Of a stretch of DNA of 64,000 bases, positions 1 through 9,580 are shown in pieces. The DNA is from Neobacillus endophyticus. Its GTDB lineage: Bacteria > Bacillota > Bacilli > Bacillales > Cytobacillaceae. The stretch's first letter is position 1. Every line of letters begins with the position of its first letter. The notes under the pieces are model-generated. The model ran no database searches, was not told where the DNA came from, and worked only from the letters and a program-made list of their open reading frames with translations. Both the position numbers and the translations under genes were made by a program. The DNA is taken from positions 3,616,001-3,680,000 of the forward strand of contig NZ_JABRWH010000001.1 of assembly GCF_013248975.1 (NCBI RefSeq), in the 5' to 3' direction.

Positions 1-1
1 T

Positions 2-199
2 GATGAACTAAAGGCATATATTGATAATGGGCAGTTTGCAGCGGGGAGTATGCTGCCAAAAGTAGAAGCAGCCATTCATTTTGCGGAAACGAATCCAGAG
101 CGTAAAACCATCATTACTTCCTTAGGTCAAGCACTAAATGCCATAGAAGGAAGAGCAGGGACTGTTGTGACGCTTAAATCTGCGCCAATTCTTGTTTAA
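2..199 (+). CDS. arcC: Carbamate kinase, C-terminal fragment (partial)
   Basis: Only the last 65 codons are inside the window; the gene begins to the left. The visible tail has the carbamate kinase C-terminal pattern: [11 protein letters not shown] followed by [17 protein letters not shown]. The enzyme transfers phosphate between carbamoyl phosphate and ADP, giving ATP in arginine deiminase or allantoin/purine breakdown. A strong terminator follows 14 bases after the stop, so this is the last gene of its operon. Which pathway it serves cannot be decided from this fragment, but an XdhC-family gene at the right edge makes purine catabolism one possibility (inference). Confidence 0.85.
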   Translation, partial: DELKAYIDNGQFAAGSMLPKVEAAIHFAETNPERKTIITSLGQALNAIEGRAGTVVTLKSAPILV

Positions 200-212
200 A
201 AATTTTTTAAGG

Positions 213-247
213 AAAAAGACTTACAATATAATCTGTAAGTCTTTTTG
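213..247 (+). terminator. Intrinsic terminator after carbamate kinase
   Basis: Hairpin AAAAAGACTTACA / TGTAAGTCTTTTT with an 8-base loop. The 3' arm ends in a T run, and the hairpin sits just after the arcC stop. Confidence 0.85.
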
Positions 248-401
248 TGCATAGTGAAATTCTTGCGAAACCATGCAGAATTGATTATGATTAAATAACC
301 GTGGGTATTTATGCCAGTAGAATGATCTTATGGATGAATAAGATAAATTTCTCTGATCATTTTGCCTAATTTTGAAAACATCCATAGAAGGAATTGGTAG
401 A

Positions 402-1148
402 ATGGATAAAGGAATATATATCAAAATTGATAATGAGCAACTTTTTGAAAAAGTCAAAAGAGCCGTTATTCAGCTTATTAAACAATTAACAGAAATCGGT
501 AAAGATCGTCTTCCCCCTGAATCAGATCTTGCTGCAAGCCTAGGCGTAAGCAGGACTGTAATTAGAGATGTTCTTGCAGATTTGGAATCAAAAGGTTTTA
601 TCAGCAGGAAAAGGGGAATTGGTACGATTATTAATAAACACGTTCTTGAAGCAGATGTCCGACTGGATATTGATCAGGAGATAAAGGATATATTATTACA
701 AAAAGGATATGAGCCCAAAATTGAAGTAATCAATTTTGAAAAGTTGCTGGCCGATGAAAAAGTAGCGAAGCTCTTAAAAATAAATCCTAATGAAGAAATA
801 CTTCAGGTTGAAACGGTTATTTATGCGGATGGAAATCCCGCTGTCCATATAATAGATAAAATACCTTTAAAACTGATAAGCGCTCCATATGATATCCGTG
901 ATTTTGAAGGATCAATTTTTGAATTTATGAAAGAAAAGTGTTCAAATCAAATTGAATCAGATCTATCCCAAGTGAAACCGGCTAAAGCAGATGCTCATTT
1001 GGCAGCTATTTTTCAGATGGAGGAAGGTGACTTGCTGCTTTTCCTAGATGAAATTGGCTATAGCGCTGGCAATGAGCCAATTCTTTGGTCACAGGAATAT
1101 TTCCACCCTGAAATCTTTGACTTCAAAGTATTTAGAAGAAAACTATAA
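402..1148 (+). CDS. GntR-family regulator with UTRA ligand domain
   Basis: About 248 aa. Residues 10-75 form the GntR winged helix, with the typical LPPESDLAASLGVSRTVIRDVLADLESKGFI core and RKRGIGTI wing. The rest is a UTRA-type effector domain (LLKINPNEEILQVETVIYADG, YFHPEIF near the end). Such proteins repress nearby catabolic or transport genes until a small ligand binds. A TTG at 372 would add ten residues, but AGAAGGA lies 9 bases before the ATG at 402, so I chose 402. It stands alone between two terminators. The adjacent carbamate kinase operon is a plausible target (inference only); the ligand is unknown. Confidence 0.85.
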   Translation: MDKGIYIKIDNEQLFEKVKRAVIQLIKQLTEIGKDRLPPESDLAASLGVSRTVIRDVLADLESKGFISRKRGIGTIINKHVLEADVRLDIDQEIKDILLQKGYEPKIEVINFEKLLADEKVAKLLKINPNEEILQVETVIYADGNPAVHIIDKIPLKLISAPYDIRDFEGSIFEFMKEKCSNQIESDLSQVKPAKADAHLAAIFQMEEGDLLLFLDEIGYSAGNEPILWSQEYFHPEIFDFKVFRRKL

Positions 1149-1156
1149 AATATATA

Positions 1157-1190
1157 AAAAGGGATTTGCTTATTAGCAAATCCCTAATTT
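1157..1190. terminator. Bidirectional terminator between convergent genes
   Basis: Perfect 10-bp stem GGGATTTGCT / AGCAAATCCC with a 4-base loop, 1161-1184. On the minus strand it is followed by TTTTTATATATTT, so it is strongest as the terminator of the MFS gene, and it also closes the GntR gene. Confidence 0.85.
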
Positions 1191-1198
1191 CATGGTTT

Positions 1199-2443
1199 TT
1201 AATGCCCGGCTTCTACCTGATCAACATGGCTAACATGATGGGAGTTCATTAATATAAATCCGACAGAAAGAAGCACAAATGCCGCTCCAACGATAAACGG
1301 GACATGTGGGTTAAACCATTCCGCTAATTTACCTGCCAAATAAGGGGCAATGGCTCCGCCAATGAAACGTAGAAAACTATAGGCGGCGGATGCAGTAGAA
1401 CGTGCAATCGGAGCCGAATTCATTACAGCCGTCGTAATCAATGTATTATTATTACCTAACACGGCACCTGCTAATATAATCGCTACAATAATAACCCATT
1501 GTGTATTCGTCCATATGCCCATGGACAGTAATATGAGAGCAAATAACGTTAACATTGCACACATTGATTTAATGGTACCAAACCATTGTTGCAATTTGGG
1601 TGCCATGAACACGGATGTTATGGCCAGAAGGATACCCCAGCCTAGAAAAACATAGCCAAGCCCGAGTTCATCTAAACCTAAAACAAACGGAGCATAGGCA
1701 AGTAATGTAAAGAATCCAAAGTTATATAATGCAGCTGAAATACCAAAAGTTAATAATGAACGATGTTTTAAAGCACGGAAAGGGTCGAGTAAAGAAGTTT
1801 TTGATTGTGATATACCCTGAGACTTTTGGTTTGGCATTAATAAAATAAGTCCAATAAATGCGATCACCATTAAAGTAGCAACACCAAGAAATGGGCCTCT
1901 CCAGGAAATACTGCCTAACTGACCGCCAAGCAAGGGACCGACTGAAATGCCGAGTCCAACCGCTGCCTCATATAATACGATAGCTTTTGCTGTCCCGCTT
2001 TTTGATAAAGAAACAATCGCTGCCAAGGCTGTGGCTACAAATAGAGCATTTCCTAAGCCCCAGCCTCCGCGCAAACCTACAAGCGCCCAGATTCCGTTGG
2101 ATAAGCCGCCAAGACAAGAAAAAACAGCAATAATGACAATGCCGGTTAGCAATGTCCATTTAATGCCAATCCTTGATGAAATTGCACCTGTAATGAGCAT
2201 GGCTAGTGCCATGACAGCATTATAACTGGTGAATAATAATGTTACCTGACTAGGTGTTGCCTCTAAGTTTTTGGCAATCGCCGGTAAAATGGGGTCAACT
2301 AGTCCAAGACCCATAAATGCAATAATACTTGCAAAGAATACAGCCCATACTGCCTTTGATTGTTTTAATAAACTTGGTTTCTCATGTTGTGCTGCTGCTG
2401 AATCAGTGGATGAACCTACAGCAGATTGCGAAGTTGATGACAT
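1199..2443 (-). CDS. MFS drug/metabolite exporter (DHA1-like)
   Basis: 414 aa with about 12 hydrophobic segments after a polar 30-residue N-terminus. TM5 holds the antiporter motif C (GLGISVGPLLGG), and the loop after TM2 has a motif A-like SSRIGIKW stretch; both are typical of proton-coupled drug exporters in the major facilitator superfamily. The substrate cannot be read from the sequence. It lies 60 bases downstream of the CBS-domain gene on the same strand, and both follow a MarR-type operator region shared with a divergent MarR gene. That suggests an efflux system induced by a MarR ligand (inference). Confidence 0.88.
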   Translation of the reverse strand: MSSTSQSAVGSSTDSAAAQHEKPSLLKQSKAVWAVFFASIIAFMGLGLVDPILPAIAKNLEATPSQVTLLFTSYNAVMALAMLITGAISSRIGIKWTLLTGIVIIAVFSCLGGLSNGIWALVGLRGGWGLGNALFVATALAAIVSLSKSGTAKAIVLYEAAVGLGISVGPLLGGQLGSISWRGPFLGVATLMVIAFIGLILLMPNQKSQGISQSKTSLLDPFRALKHRSLLTFGISAALYNFGFFTLLAYAPFVLGLDELGLGYVFLGWGILLAITSVFMAPKLQQWFGTIKSMCAMLTLFALILLSMGIWTNTQWVIIVAIILAGAVLGNNNTLITTAVMNSAPIARSTASAAYSFLRFIGGAIAPYLAGKLAEWFNPHVPFIVGAAFVLLSVGFILMNSHHVSHVDQVEAGH

Positions 2444-2503
2444 TCTAATTTCCCCTTTTTCTATATATATTTCTCCTAAAGCTATGATTAAGATTGAAGG
2501 TAT

Positions 2504-2959
2504 TTAAAGTAAAGCTTTAAAGGAATTTCTAATGACATCTCCACGGCTGATGATTCCAACCAATACGCTATTCCGCTCGACAGGAACTTTCTTGATTTGT
2601 CTTTTTCCTAAAATGGCTGCAATATTTTCAATGGATTCATCCCAAGATACTTTAAATACCTTTTTCTTGGCAATATCTAAAACGTTTAAAGCTAACAACC
2701 GCTGTTCACGGTCTTCAAAGCCCTCCTCATCTCCTTTAATGACAAAAGTATAGTAAAAGTTGTCGATAATTCGATCTTCATGCTTGCCGATATATCTCAG
2801 GATATCTCCGTCACTAATAAATCCCGTAATTTCGTTGCGATCGTTGACAACAGGGAGCCCGCTTATGTTGTACTCAATAAATTTTTCAATCACCGAACGG
2901 ACCGTGTCATTCTCTTTTACTTTGTGAACTTGTTTGATCATAATTTCATGTGCTTGCAT
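2504..2959 (-). CDS. CBS-domain pair protein
   Basis: 151 aa containing two CBS motifs, about residues 7-65 (SGLPVVNDRNEITGFISDGDILRYI) and 92-149 (KKVPVERNSVLVGIISRGDVIR). Paired CBS domains form a Bateman module that usually binds adenine nucleotides or S-adenosyl compounds. No catalytic domain is attached, so this is a stand-alone sensor or regulatory subunit. A good Shine-Dalgarno (AAGGTGG) precedes the ATG. It is the first gene of a two-gene unit with the MFS exporter and diverges from the MarR gene. Partnership with an MFS exporter is unusual; the functional link is inferred from position only. Confidence 0.88.
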   Translation of the reverse strand: MQAHEIMIKQVHKVKENDTVRSVIEKFIEYNISGLPVVNDRNEITGFISDGDILRYIGKHEDRIIDNFYYTFVIKGDEEGFEDREQRLLALNVLDIAKKKVFKVSWDESIENIAAILGKRQIKKVPVERNSVLVGIISRGDVIRNSFKALL

Positions 2960-2997
2960 AATATGCCCACCTTGTTTTATTTACATTTATTGAAAAG

Positions 2998-3037
2998 TAG
3001 TTGTATAATGAAACTATATGATTGTATTATACAACTA
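2998..3037. promoter_or_regulatory. Paired MarR-type operator in divergent promoter region
   Basis: Perfect 12-bp inverted arms TAGTTGTATAAT (2998-3009) and ATTATACAACTA (3026-3037). The right half is also a self-contained palindrome, TTGTAT-T-ATACAA at 3022-3034, and the left half forms an imperfect one (TAGTTGTATAATGAAACTA). Two tandem sites between a marR gene and its divergent neighbours fit autoregulation plus control of the CBS-MFS unit. Binding by the adjacent MarR is inferred. Confidence 0.65.
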
Positions 3038-3151
3038 TTTTCGTTATCGTCAATAGTGATTACTATAATAGCGTATGTCTCCTTTACATTCATTTCAAGA
3101 AGACATTGTGCTAATATAATTTTTAATATAATAAAGTTATGGGGAATAAAA

Positions 3152-3580
3152 ATGTGTGAGAAATCAATAGAAATGATTGAACTTGAATTGGCAATCCTTA
3201 TTCGCCGTATTACTCATGCTTCAAACAAAAAAATGAATGGACATCTTGACCGTTCGGCATATCTTTTACTTCATCAAATTGCCACTTTTGGTGCAGCAGG
3301 AGTAAAGGCTTTATCAGCCCAGTTTCAATTGGATATATCAACGGTAAGCAGACAAGCTGCAGTACTTGAGCAAAAGGGATATTTGTATAAAATTCCTGAT
3401 CCAACTGACAGAAGGGCTTATACATTTCAAATAACAGAGCTTGGTTTAAAAGAACTTAATGAAACCAAACGGTTAAGAATGAACCTTGTAGGTGAAATAA
3501 CATCAAACTGGTCTGATGAAGAACGTGAAATGCTAGGAAGGCTTTTAAAAAAATATAATCAATCGGCCATTAATGGTTAA
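3152..3580 (+). CDS. MarR-family transcriptional regulator
   Basis: 142 aa. The winged helix runs from about residue 35 to 100 (LSAQFQLDISTVSRQAAVLEQKGYLYKIPDPTDRRAYTFQITELG), including the DxR wing (DPTDRRA) typical of MarR. The frame is open far upstream to 2780, but the ATG at 3152 follows GGGGAA and gives the normal MarR length, so I chose it. It is divergent from the CBS-MFS pair across a duplicated TTGTAT/ATACAA palindrome. It probably represses both directions and responds to a small toxic or phenolic ligand. No cysteine redox switch is obvious: the one Cys is residue 2. Confidence 0.9.
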   Translation: MCEKSIEMIELELAILIRRITHASNKKMNGHLDRSAYLLLHQIATFGAAGVKALSAQFQLDISTVSRQAAVLEQKGYLYKIPDPTDRRAYTFQITELGLKELNETKRLRMNLVGEITSNWSDEEREMLGRLLKKYNQSAING

Positions 3581-3689
3581 ACGAATCCACCTCCTTTTTT
3601 AAACATATTTTGTTATTTTATAAAAATATCTTCACAGTATATTGAAATATCAGTAAAATTTATTTGTGAAGATTAAAGGAGGAATAATA

Positions 3690-5024
3690 GTGGGGGAATC
3701 GCAAGAAACATTTAAACGATCATTGGGGGTTGCATCAGTCATATTTCTAGGACTTGCCTATATGTCACCCTTTGCGGTATTTGATACATTCGGTGTGGTT
3801 TCAGCATTAACAAATGGCCATGTTCCGGCTTCATATGTATTTATAACGCTTGCTATATTATTTACAGCCTTGAGTTATGGGAAAATGGCGCAAAAGTTTC
3901 CTGATGCTGGCTCTGCATACACTTATACAAAGAAAACAATCAGCCCACAACTAGGATTTCTCGTTGGCTGGTCGGCCTTATTAGATTATTTATTTTTACC
4001 GATGATCAATGCTGTTCTCGCGAGAATTTATTTGTCGGCGCTTTTTCCTGCTATTCCATCATGGATTTGGGTTATTGGTTTAATTTTGATTATAACCGTT
4101 ATGAATATAGCTGGGATTAAATTTGCAGTAACGGCGAATATGCTTTTTGTTCTATTCCAGTTACTCATAGCTATTGTATTTGTCTTCTTAATTATTCGTG
4201 CTATTTTACACGGAGGCAGTACTACTTTTACGATAAACCCATTTTTTTCTCAGAATATGAAAATAAGCTCTTTATTATCAGGTGCTTCGATTCTTGCACT
4301 ATCCTTTTTAGGATTTGATGCTGTCACAACACTTGCTGAGGAAACGATTCATCCTGAAAAAAATATTCCGAAAGCTATTTTTTCCATTGCCTTAATAGGT
4401 GGATTATTTTTCGTCATTGTCACCTACTTCATGCAATGTCTTTATCCTAATGTATCAGTTTTAAAAAATATCAATGGTGCTTCACCTGAGATTGCCAGGC
4501 AAATTGGCGGGCTGCTTTTCCAATCTATCTTTACAAGTGGAGCGCTGATCTCTGTGTTAGCTTCAGGACTTGCTGCACAAACTAGCGCATCAAGGCTGCT
4601 GTATGCCATGGGAAGAGATGGTGTGCTGCCTAAGAAGTCGTTTGGTTCCATACATAAAACACTAAAAACGCCTGTTTTTAATATCCTATTCATCGGAATA
4701 TTAGCGCTTACCGCTTTATTCCTTGATCTGGTTACAGCCACGTCTCTGGTTAATTTTGGAGCATTTACTGCTTTTTCATTTGTTAATTTATCTGTAATCA
4801 TCTATTATTGGAAGAATAAGCGGGAAATGAAAGCAAATAGCTTGTTCGGATATGTGCTATTTCCATTTGTGGGACTTATTTTTTCAATCTATCTCTGGTT
4901 TAACCTTGATAAATTAGCTGTTATATTCGGCCTTTCGTGGTTTTTGATCGGGATGATTTACCTTTTATGGGTTACGAAAGGTTTCAGAAGCGCACCACCT
5001 GATTATGAATTCGTAGAGAATTAA
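3690..5024 (+). CDS. APC-superfamily amino acid/polyamine permease
   Basis: About 444 aa with 12 predicted membrane segments. The N-terminal region (LGVASVIFLGLAYMSPFA, then FPDAGSAYTYTKK and GFLVGWSALLDY) is the APC signature; FLGFDAVTTLAEETIHPEKNIPKA is the conserved loop after TM6. Overall it resembles putrescine/amino acid importers such as PuuP, but specificity is not established. A GTG at 3690 has a perfect AAAGGAGGA at 3675-3683, so it is preferred over the upstream in-frame GTG at 3666. It is a single gene, ended by a shared terminator with the convergent P450 gene. Confidence 0.88.
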   Translation: MGESQETFKRSLGVASVIFLGLAYMSPFAVFDTFGVVSALTNGHVPASYVFITLAILFTALSYGKMAQKFPDAGSAYTYTKKTISPQLGFLVGWSALLDYLFLPMINAVLARIYLSALFPAIPSWIWVIGLILIITVMNIAGIKFAVTANMLFVLFQLLIAIVFVFLIIRAILHGGSTTFTINPFFSQNMKISSLLSGASILALSFLGFDAVTTLAEETIHPEKNIPKAIFSIALIGGLFFVIVTYFMQCLYPNVSVLKNINGASPEIARQIGGLLFQSIFTSGALISVLASGLAAQTSASRLLYAMGRDGVLPKKSFGSIHKTLKTPVFNILFIGILALTALFLDLVTATSLVNFGAFTAFSFVNLSVIIYYWKNKREMKANSLFGYVLFPFVGLIFSIYLWFNLDKLAVIFGLSWFLIGMIYLLWVTKGFRSAPPDYEFVEN

Positions 5025-5036
5025 TATCAAGAATGC

Positions 5037-5105
5037 AAAAACTCGCCAAATGAACCGCACACCTCATTGTAAATGTAGGGGCTGTTCATATCTGGCGAGT
5101 TTTTT
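5037..5105. terminator. Bidirectional terminator, permease / P450
   Basis: Outer stem ACTCGCCA (5041-5048) / TGGCGAGT (5093-5100), with an inner stem TGAAC / GTTCA. T runs flank it on both strands. It leaves only a few bases after the P450 stop, so no extra coding remnant lies between. Confidence 0.8.
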
Positions 5106-5110
5106 ACTTG

Positions 5111-7543
5111 TTAGTTTGCCTTAAGTGGAGGGAGCATTTCAATAAATCTCACAAATGGAAGCTCACAAGCAATATATTTTTCTAACATTTCTAATAGTGT
5201 AACGCCTTTTTCAGCTATATTTTTGTTGTATGCTTCCGCTTCAAGAAGCGCCTCCATTTCTTTCTTATGTGGCGGACAAAGAGTAAACTCGGCTATCTCA
5301 TGAAGCTGCTCCATAGTAACGGTTGACTCTAAATCAACTCGAAATTGTAGTAAATCCCAAACACGAATTGGAAAATAAAGAGGTACGTGTGTAAGCTTCT
5401 CTTGGTCTCCATGTAGGATGACCTGGCTATTTTCCTCTAAACCAAATCGCCGAATAGCTCTTTCAACTAATTCCAATTTGTTCTTAGGTAGAACAGCAAC
5501 GGGACTGTTTGTACAATTAGAGTCGTCACTCTGGATGATCCTATCATGAACGTGATTCAGAGGAAGGCTCTCAACAAATTGAATTGAAAGTGATTTTTCC
5601 GTTTGCGAGGATTGTTCATTTAATTCTATTTCAAATCTTTTTAATACCATTGGCCATAATTGCTCATGCCAGGTTTCAAACTGTTTCTCGAATTCATTAC
5701 TTGCATCTCCTTGGCCCTTTGGAACTAACCTGGTTGCTCCTTTATCAGCAAGCAATTGATCAATCAGGTTAGGAACGCTTTGGTATGTTGCTGCCCAATT
5801 GGTATCACCACACCCAAATACGGCAAATTGGATCCCTTTAATGGATTCTGTATCTGCTTCTTTTAACCATTTTACAAATTGGCGGGCATTTTTCGGAGGA
5901 TTTCCATTATAAGAAGAAGTGACTATGAAAATAGCTCCATTTTTAGGCAGATTTCCTGCATAATCATCTAAAGGAGCAACCTCACTTTGGAATCCTTTAA
6001 AACGGGCGGAAAGTGCCAAATCTCTTGCGATTCCTTCCGCAGTTCCCATATTGGAACCATATAGGACAAGCAATGGCGTAAGGTGTGTATGGATGTTTGT
6101 TGATTCGAGTTTCTCTGATATGTGACTCGTTTTCTCATTTGGATTCTCGCTGAAGAAGATTGAACCTTCATTCTGACGGGAACGAACCTGCATTTTAAAA
6201 TTATTAGGTTTTAAGGTTAAGGTTTCTTTGACTTCTAATTGATAATTTGTATGATCCACTAGTTGAAAGTGTTTGAGAATAAGTCCGATGACAAGTGCTG
6301 ATTCGTGAAGAGCAAATTGCCGGCCAATGCAGGCCCTCTGACCATTGCCAAAAGGTTTAAAGGCGTGGTGTGGGACTTTTTTAGGATCAGTAAATCTCTC
6401 CGGTTTAAATTCGTCAACATCATCTCCCCATGCAGCTCGGTCACGATGCAATTTTAAATTAAATATGTTAACGACATCTCTTTTCTTTAGAGGATATTTT
6501 CCAGCCAGTAATGTATCCTCTTTGGCGTAAAGCGAGAATAGCGGTGCTGTTGGCCAAAGTCTTAGAGATTCATTAAGTATCATCCGAATGTATTGGAGGT
6601 TATGGACTTGTTGGTATGTTGGGATGGATCCTGTCAGTACTCTGTCTACTTCTTCGTAAGCTTTTGCCAAAACATCAGGATGCTTCATCAGGAAATATAA
6701 GGTGAAGGAAAGAAGTCCGCTTGTTGTTTCATGTCCGGCAATAAGAAACGTTATTATCTGATATCGAATATTTTCATCACTTAGCTTCTCCCCAGTTTCT
6801 GGATCCTCGCTATTTAACATGCGAGAGAGCAAATCTTCCTCATCGTAATCATCACTTGATTTCCGCTCTTCAATGATACGGTCAACGAGTGAAAACATGT
6901 ATTCAATATCCCGCTTAAATTGACGCTTTTTCTTTACCATCAATTTGTCCTGGACACCAAGCCGATTGCTTTGATTCATGGCTTCATCAAGGGCGCGGGT
7001 CATTGCTTTAATAAAACGATGCGGTTTTTCACGATAAAAACTGTTAAATCGGTAATTAAAACCACATAAACCGATCGTGTCCAATGTAAGTCGTGTCATA
7101 TCTTCCGGAACATCGATACTTTCATCAGAATTCAGACGAGACCATTTCTGAACAAGTTGGATGGCGATATCTACCATCATCGAATGGTAGCCCTTCATAG
7201 CACTTTGGCTAAAACTGGGGAGCAATACATTATGAGCTTTCCGCCAATTTTCTTCTTTCGTCCAGCTTGTAAAAAGACCGTCACCCGAAAAGGATCGCAC
7301 TTTCTTTAGCGGTGCATTAACAAGTTTATCGAAACGGGATTCATCACAAGCGTCTTCCACTAATTCTCCTGATGAGATGAAAATTCCTGTACCGGTAGGG
7401 AATTTCAGCTTGAAAATTGGTCCATATTCATCAGCCAATTTCATGATGGATTGGGTTGGTTTTTGCAGGTCAAGTTGCGGCAGGTTACCCAATGGTCCAA
7501 ATGTTTTGGGTTGCGGAATTTCGATAATTCCATTCGTTTCCAT
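5111..7543 (-). CDS. CYP102-like P450-flavodoxin protein lacking the FAD/NADPH reductase
   Basis: 810 aa. Residues 1 to about 460 are a class CYP102A heme domain: I-helix AGHETTSG, ExxR as ESLR, and heme-thiolate loop [10 protein letters not shown]. About 490-640 is an FMN flavodoxin domain ([42 protein letters not shown]). About 660-805 matches only the helical part of the reductase ([29 protein letters not shown]). P450 BM3/CypD proteins are about 1050 aa. Here the ORF stops after MLPPLKAN, exactly where the FAD-binding RxYSxS motif should begin. A stretch of about 35 residues around the STRHLEIELP...EGDHLGV region is also missing. From memory of BM3, R47 and Y51 align with Gly and Phe. Family members hydroxylate fatty acids; whether this one gets electrons from another reductase is unknown. 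Confidence 0.85.
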   Translation of the reverse strand: METNGIIEIPQPKTFGPLGNLPQLDLQKPTQSIMKLADEYGPIFKLKFPTGTGIFISSGELVEDACDESRFDKLVNAPLKKVRSFSGDGLFTSWTKEENWRKAHNVLLPSFSQSAMKGYHSMMVDIAIQLVQKWSRLNSDESIDVPEDMTRLTLDTIGLCGFNYRFNSFYREKPHRFIKAMTRALDEAMNQSNRLGVQDKLMVKKKRQFKRDIEYMFSLVDRIIEERKSSDDYDEEDLLSRMLNSEDPETGEKLSDENIRYQIITFLIAGHETTSGLLSFTLYFLMKHPDVLAKAYEEVDRVLTGSIPTYQQVHNLQYIRMILNESLRLWPTAPLFSLYAKEDTLLAGKYPLKKRDVVNIFNLKLHRDRAAWGDDVDEFKPERFTDPKKVPHHAFKPFGNGQRACIGRQFALHESALVIGLILKHFQLVDHTNYQLEVKETLTLKPNNFKMQVRSRQNEGSIFFSENPNEKTSHISEKLESTNIHTHLTPLLVLYGSNMGTAEGIARDLALSARFKGFQSEVAPLDDYAGNLPKNGAIFIVTSSYNGNPPKNARQFVKWLKEADTESIKGIQFAVFGCGDTNWAATYQSVPNLIDQLLADKGATRLVPKGQGDASNEFEKQFETWHEQLWPMVLKRFEIELNEQSSQTEKSLSIQFVESLPLNHVHDRIIQSDDSNCTNSPVAVLPKNKLELVERAIRRFGLEENSQVILHGDQEKLTHVPLYFPIRVWDLLQFRVDLESTVTMEQLHEIAEFTLCPPHKKEMEALLEAEAYNKNIAEKGVTLLEMLEKYIACELPFVRFIEMLPPLKAN

Positions 7544-7613
7544 ATATGATTGTACCTTCCTTCCGAATCTCGGTTTATTATAAATTTATAATTTTAAAAT
7601 AATATTGTTTATG

Positions 7614-7642
7614 ATTATAACATTTATATAGTCTTAATATAA
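7614..7642 (-). promoter_or_regulatory. Probable sigma-A promoter of the P450 gene
   Basis: On the minus strand: TTATAT, a 17-base spacer, then TATAAT preceded by TGT (extended -10). It is about 70 bases before the ATG. The remaining gap 7643-7840 shows no gene, only AT-rich DNA. No TetR-type repressor gene like the one next to BM3 is adjacent. Confidence 0.5.
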
Positions 7643-7840
7643 GATAGTTAGTAACTAAAAATTCAGACAAATTTCTACAATCTTCTTATTTTGCTTGTCT
7701 GTTTAACCTTATGAAAACAAGGTTTCTTTCAAAAACGATTACAAAAAAGAGAGTGACATTGTTTTATTTGAAAAATTCATGTGATTTATCACGGCGTATT
7801 TATTATATTAAGAGAAGATTAGGATGGAGGTTAGTGAAAT

Positions 7841-7866
7841 AAAAAAAGAAGCATGTAACTGCTTCT
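7841..7866 (-). terminator. Terminator of the deacetylase gene
   Basis: Minus-strand stem AGAAGCA / TGCTTCT followed by seven T. The stem begins at the last base of the stop codon. Confidence 0.8.
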
Positions 7867-8975
7867 CATTCACATGCAACCAATTCTGCAAAATGATTTA
7901 TGTTGGTTGTATAGTTGATCCGGACGCGGCGTATTAAGAACAATTCATCAGGAAGGCCTCTTTGAATATACTTTCCTGGTTTTGTTGTGGCAGCGAATTT
8001 GTATTGCTTCCTCGTTTCCTCAACAACTTTGTTATTAACCCCGCCATATGGGTAAGAAATGGCGATGACCGGTTCCCCAGTAATTTGCTCAATTTTTTGT
8101 TTAGCTGCCCGTAATTCTCGATCATAATTGGTTATATTCGGTAAATCGGCGTGTGTCATTGTGTGTGATTGGATGGAAAAGATCCCCGAATTCACCATTT
8201 CTTTTAAATCAGCAGTAGTTAACCGATAGGAATCACTATCAATAAAACCGGCAATCGCAAATTCAGTAGCAGTTGGTTTAAAGTTTCCATCCTTTAATTT
8301 CTCCAGGATATACAGGGCATTTAGATTATCCTTAATTCCATCGTCAAAGGTAACAAAAATCGGTTTATTGACTTTATTAATATCATCCCACCGTTCAAAT
8401 GTAAGCAGAGTATATCCATTGTTTTTTAAATACAGCATCTGTCTTTCAAAATTCACAGGTGATACAAATAATTCTCTAATTCCTTTTCCACGGTAGAAAC
8501 TAATTGAGTGATACATAAGAATAGGAACTTTTTGTTGAAAAACGAGTGTTGATTTCGCAAGAAGTTTTTTCCTCCCGTCGGCAAAGAGTCCATAGGCTTC
8601 AATTTGATACTCGCCTCGTTTACCAGAAAAATCCTTAATATTAAATAAGTGGGGGAAATTCATTTCTTTGTTGCCAGCCAAGAATGTCTGCTTACCTTCC
8701 TGGCCATCCGCAGTCCGCCACAAATGGTATTCAATTCCCGAAACATCTATTTTCCGGTCTATAGTCCTAATATAGGCAGCTGTTGAATTTAATCTGATTG
8801 GGCCGGTAATAATCGTGGCTTTGGGCTGAAAATCAAGGGAGCTATCAGAAACGATCATTTGACGTATGGCTTCAACGGATAGTGGATGTGATTGTTTCTG
8901 GGCTCTTTCGGTTTTAAAACTGCTGAATGAGAAAAATAAAAAAGAAATCATCGCGTAGTTGATCAGTTTTGTCAT
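7866..8975 (-). CDS. Secreted polysaccharide deacetylase with GBS_Bsp-like domain
   Basis: 369 aa. An N-terminal hydrophobic segment (about residues 4-20) acts as signal or anchor. Residues about 55-150 resemble a GBS_Bsp-like wall-associated domain (YHLWRTADGQ..., YQIEAYGLFADGRKKLL). The NodB-type catalytic domain follows from about 150: LMYHSI, TFDDG (metal and base aspartates), SHTMTHAD (metal histidines) and SYPYGG. The family removes N-acetyl groups from peptidoglycan or poly-GlcNAc at the cell surface. It shares strand with the upstream ABM-domain gene, separated by 38 bases, so the two may be cotranscribed. The substrate is not determined. Confidence 0.88.
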   Translation of the reverse strand: MTKLINYAMISFLFFSFSSFKTERAQKQSHPLSVEAIRQMIVSDSSLDFQPKATIITGPIRLNSTAAYIRTIDRKIDVSGIEYHLWRTADGQEGKQTFLAGNKEMNFPHLFNIKDFSGKRGEYQIEAYGLFADGRKKLLAKSTLVFQQKVPILMYHSISFYRGKGIRELFVSPVNFERQMLYLKNNGYTLLTFERWDDINKVNKPIFVTFDDGIKDNLNALYILEKLKDGNFKPTATEFAIAGFIDSDSYRLTTADLKEMVNSGIFSIQSHTMTHADLPNITNYDRELRAAKQKIEQITGEPVIAISYPYGGVNNKVVEETRKQYKFAATTKPGKYIQRGLPDELFLIRRVRINYTTNINHFAELVACE

Positions 8976-9013
8976 GATATCATTCCTTATTGATCAATAA
9001 AATGTATACCGGC

Positions 9014-9343
9014 TTATTTTTTTTCTTTTGTCTTGTCACTTAGAGTTCGATAAATGGAGGTGTGCATGCTGGCCTCTCCAATATTTTCAAGGAAAAATGG
9101 ACCAATAAGCTCTAAATATTCCTCATCATCAAACATTTTTTTATTTTGTAATTCCATTTCCGCTAATCCTTCATATGTAGACAACAGTGCATAGGTGTGA
9201 TCGTTTCCGGAAATGGGTGTTAGAATTTCTACACTGTGGTCATAATTCTCCATGCGAAATTTTTTTATTTTCCGCAAATTTTCAATCGCTTCTTTAAACT
9301 TCTCTTGTTTGATAACAAATGTTTGATACACGATAACAGACAT
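9014..9343 (-). CDS. ABM-superfamily (dimeric alpha-beta barrel) protein
   Basis: 109 aa. The opening MSVIVYQTFVIKQEKFKEAIENL and the spacing of strands fit an antibiotic-biosynthesis-monooxygenase-like ferredoxin fold. Members act as small quinol/heme oxygenases or only as structural modules, and I cannot name a substrate. A GAGGTG ribosome site lies 7 bases before the ATG. It sits just upstream of the deacetylase gene on the same strand and probably shares its transcript. Confidence 0.6.
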   Translation of the reverse strand: MSVIVYQTFVIKQEKFKEAIENLRKIKKFRMENYDHSVEILTPISGNDHTYALLSTYEGLAEMELQNKKMFDDEEYLELIGPFFLENIGEASMHTSIYRTLSDKTKEKK

Positions 9344-9580
9344 TTAAAACACCTCTATTAGAACAAAGTTATACTTAATTTGGATGGAATTCTTTAATTT
9401 ATTCCTTCATGACCATGATTTTAATAAGAAATGAAAAAGAATGGTCATTTGCAAAGTAATCCTCGTTTTTTTAGGAATTCAATTCAGATGAAAGGCAGAT
9501 AATGACTCTTTTGCATATTTTGATTAGTAACGGATGGAATGTCAAAAGGCGAATATTTCAAAGAAGGGAGAACGATGTGA

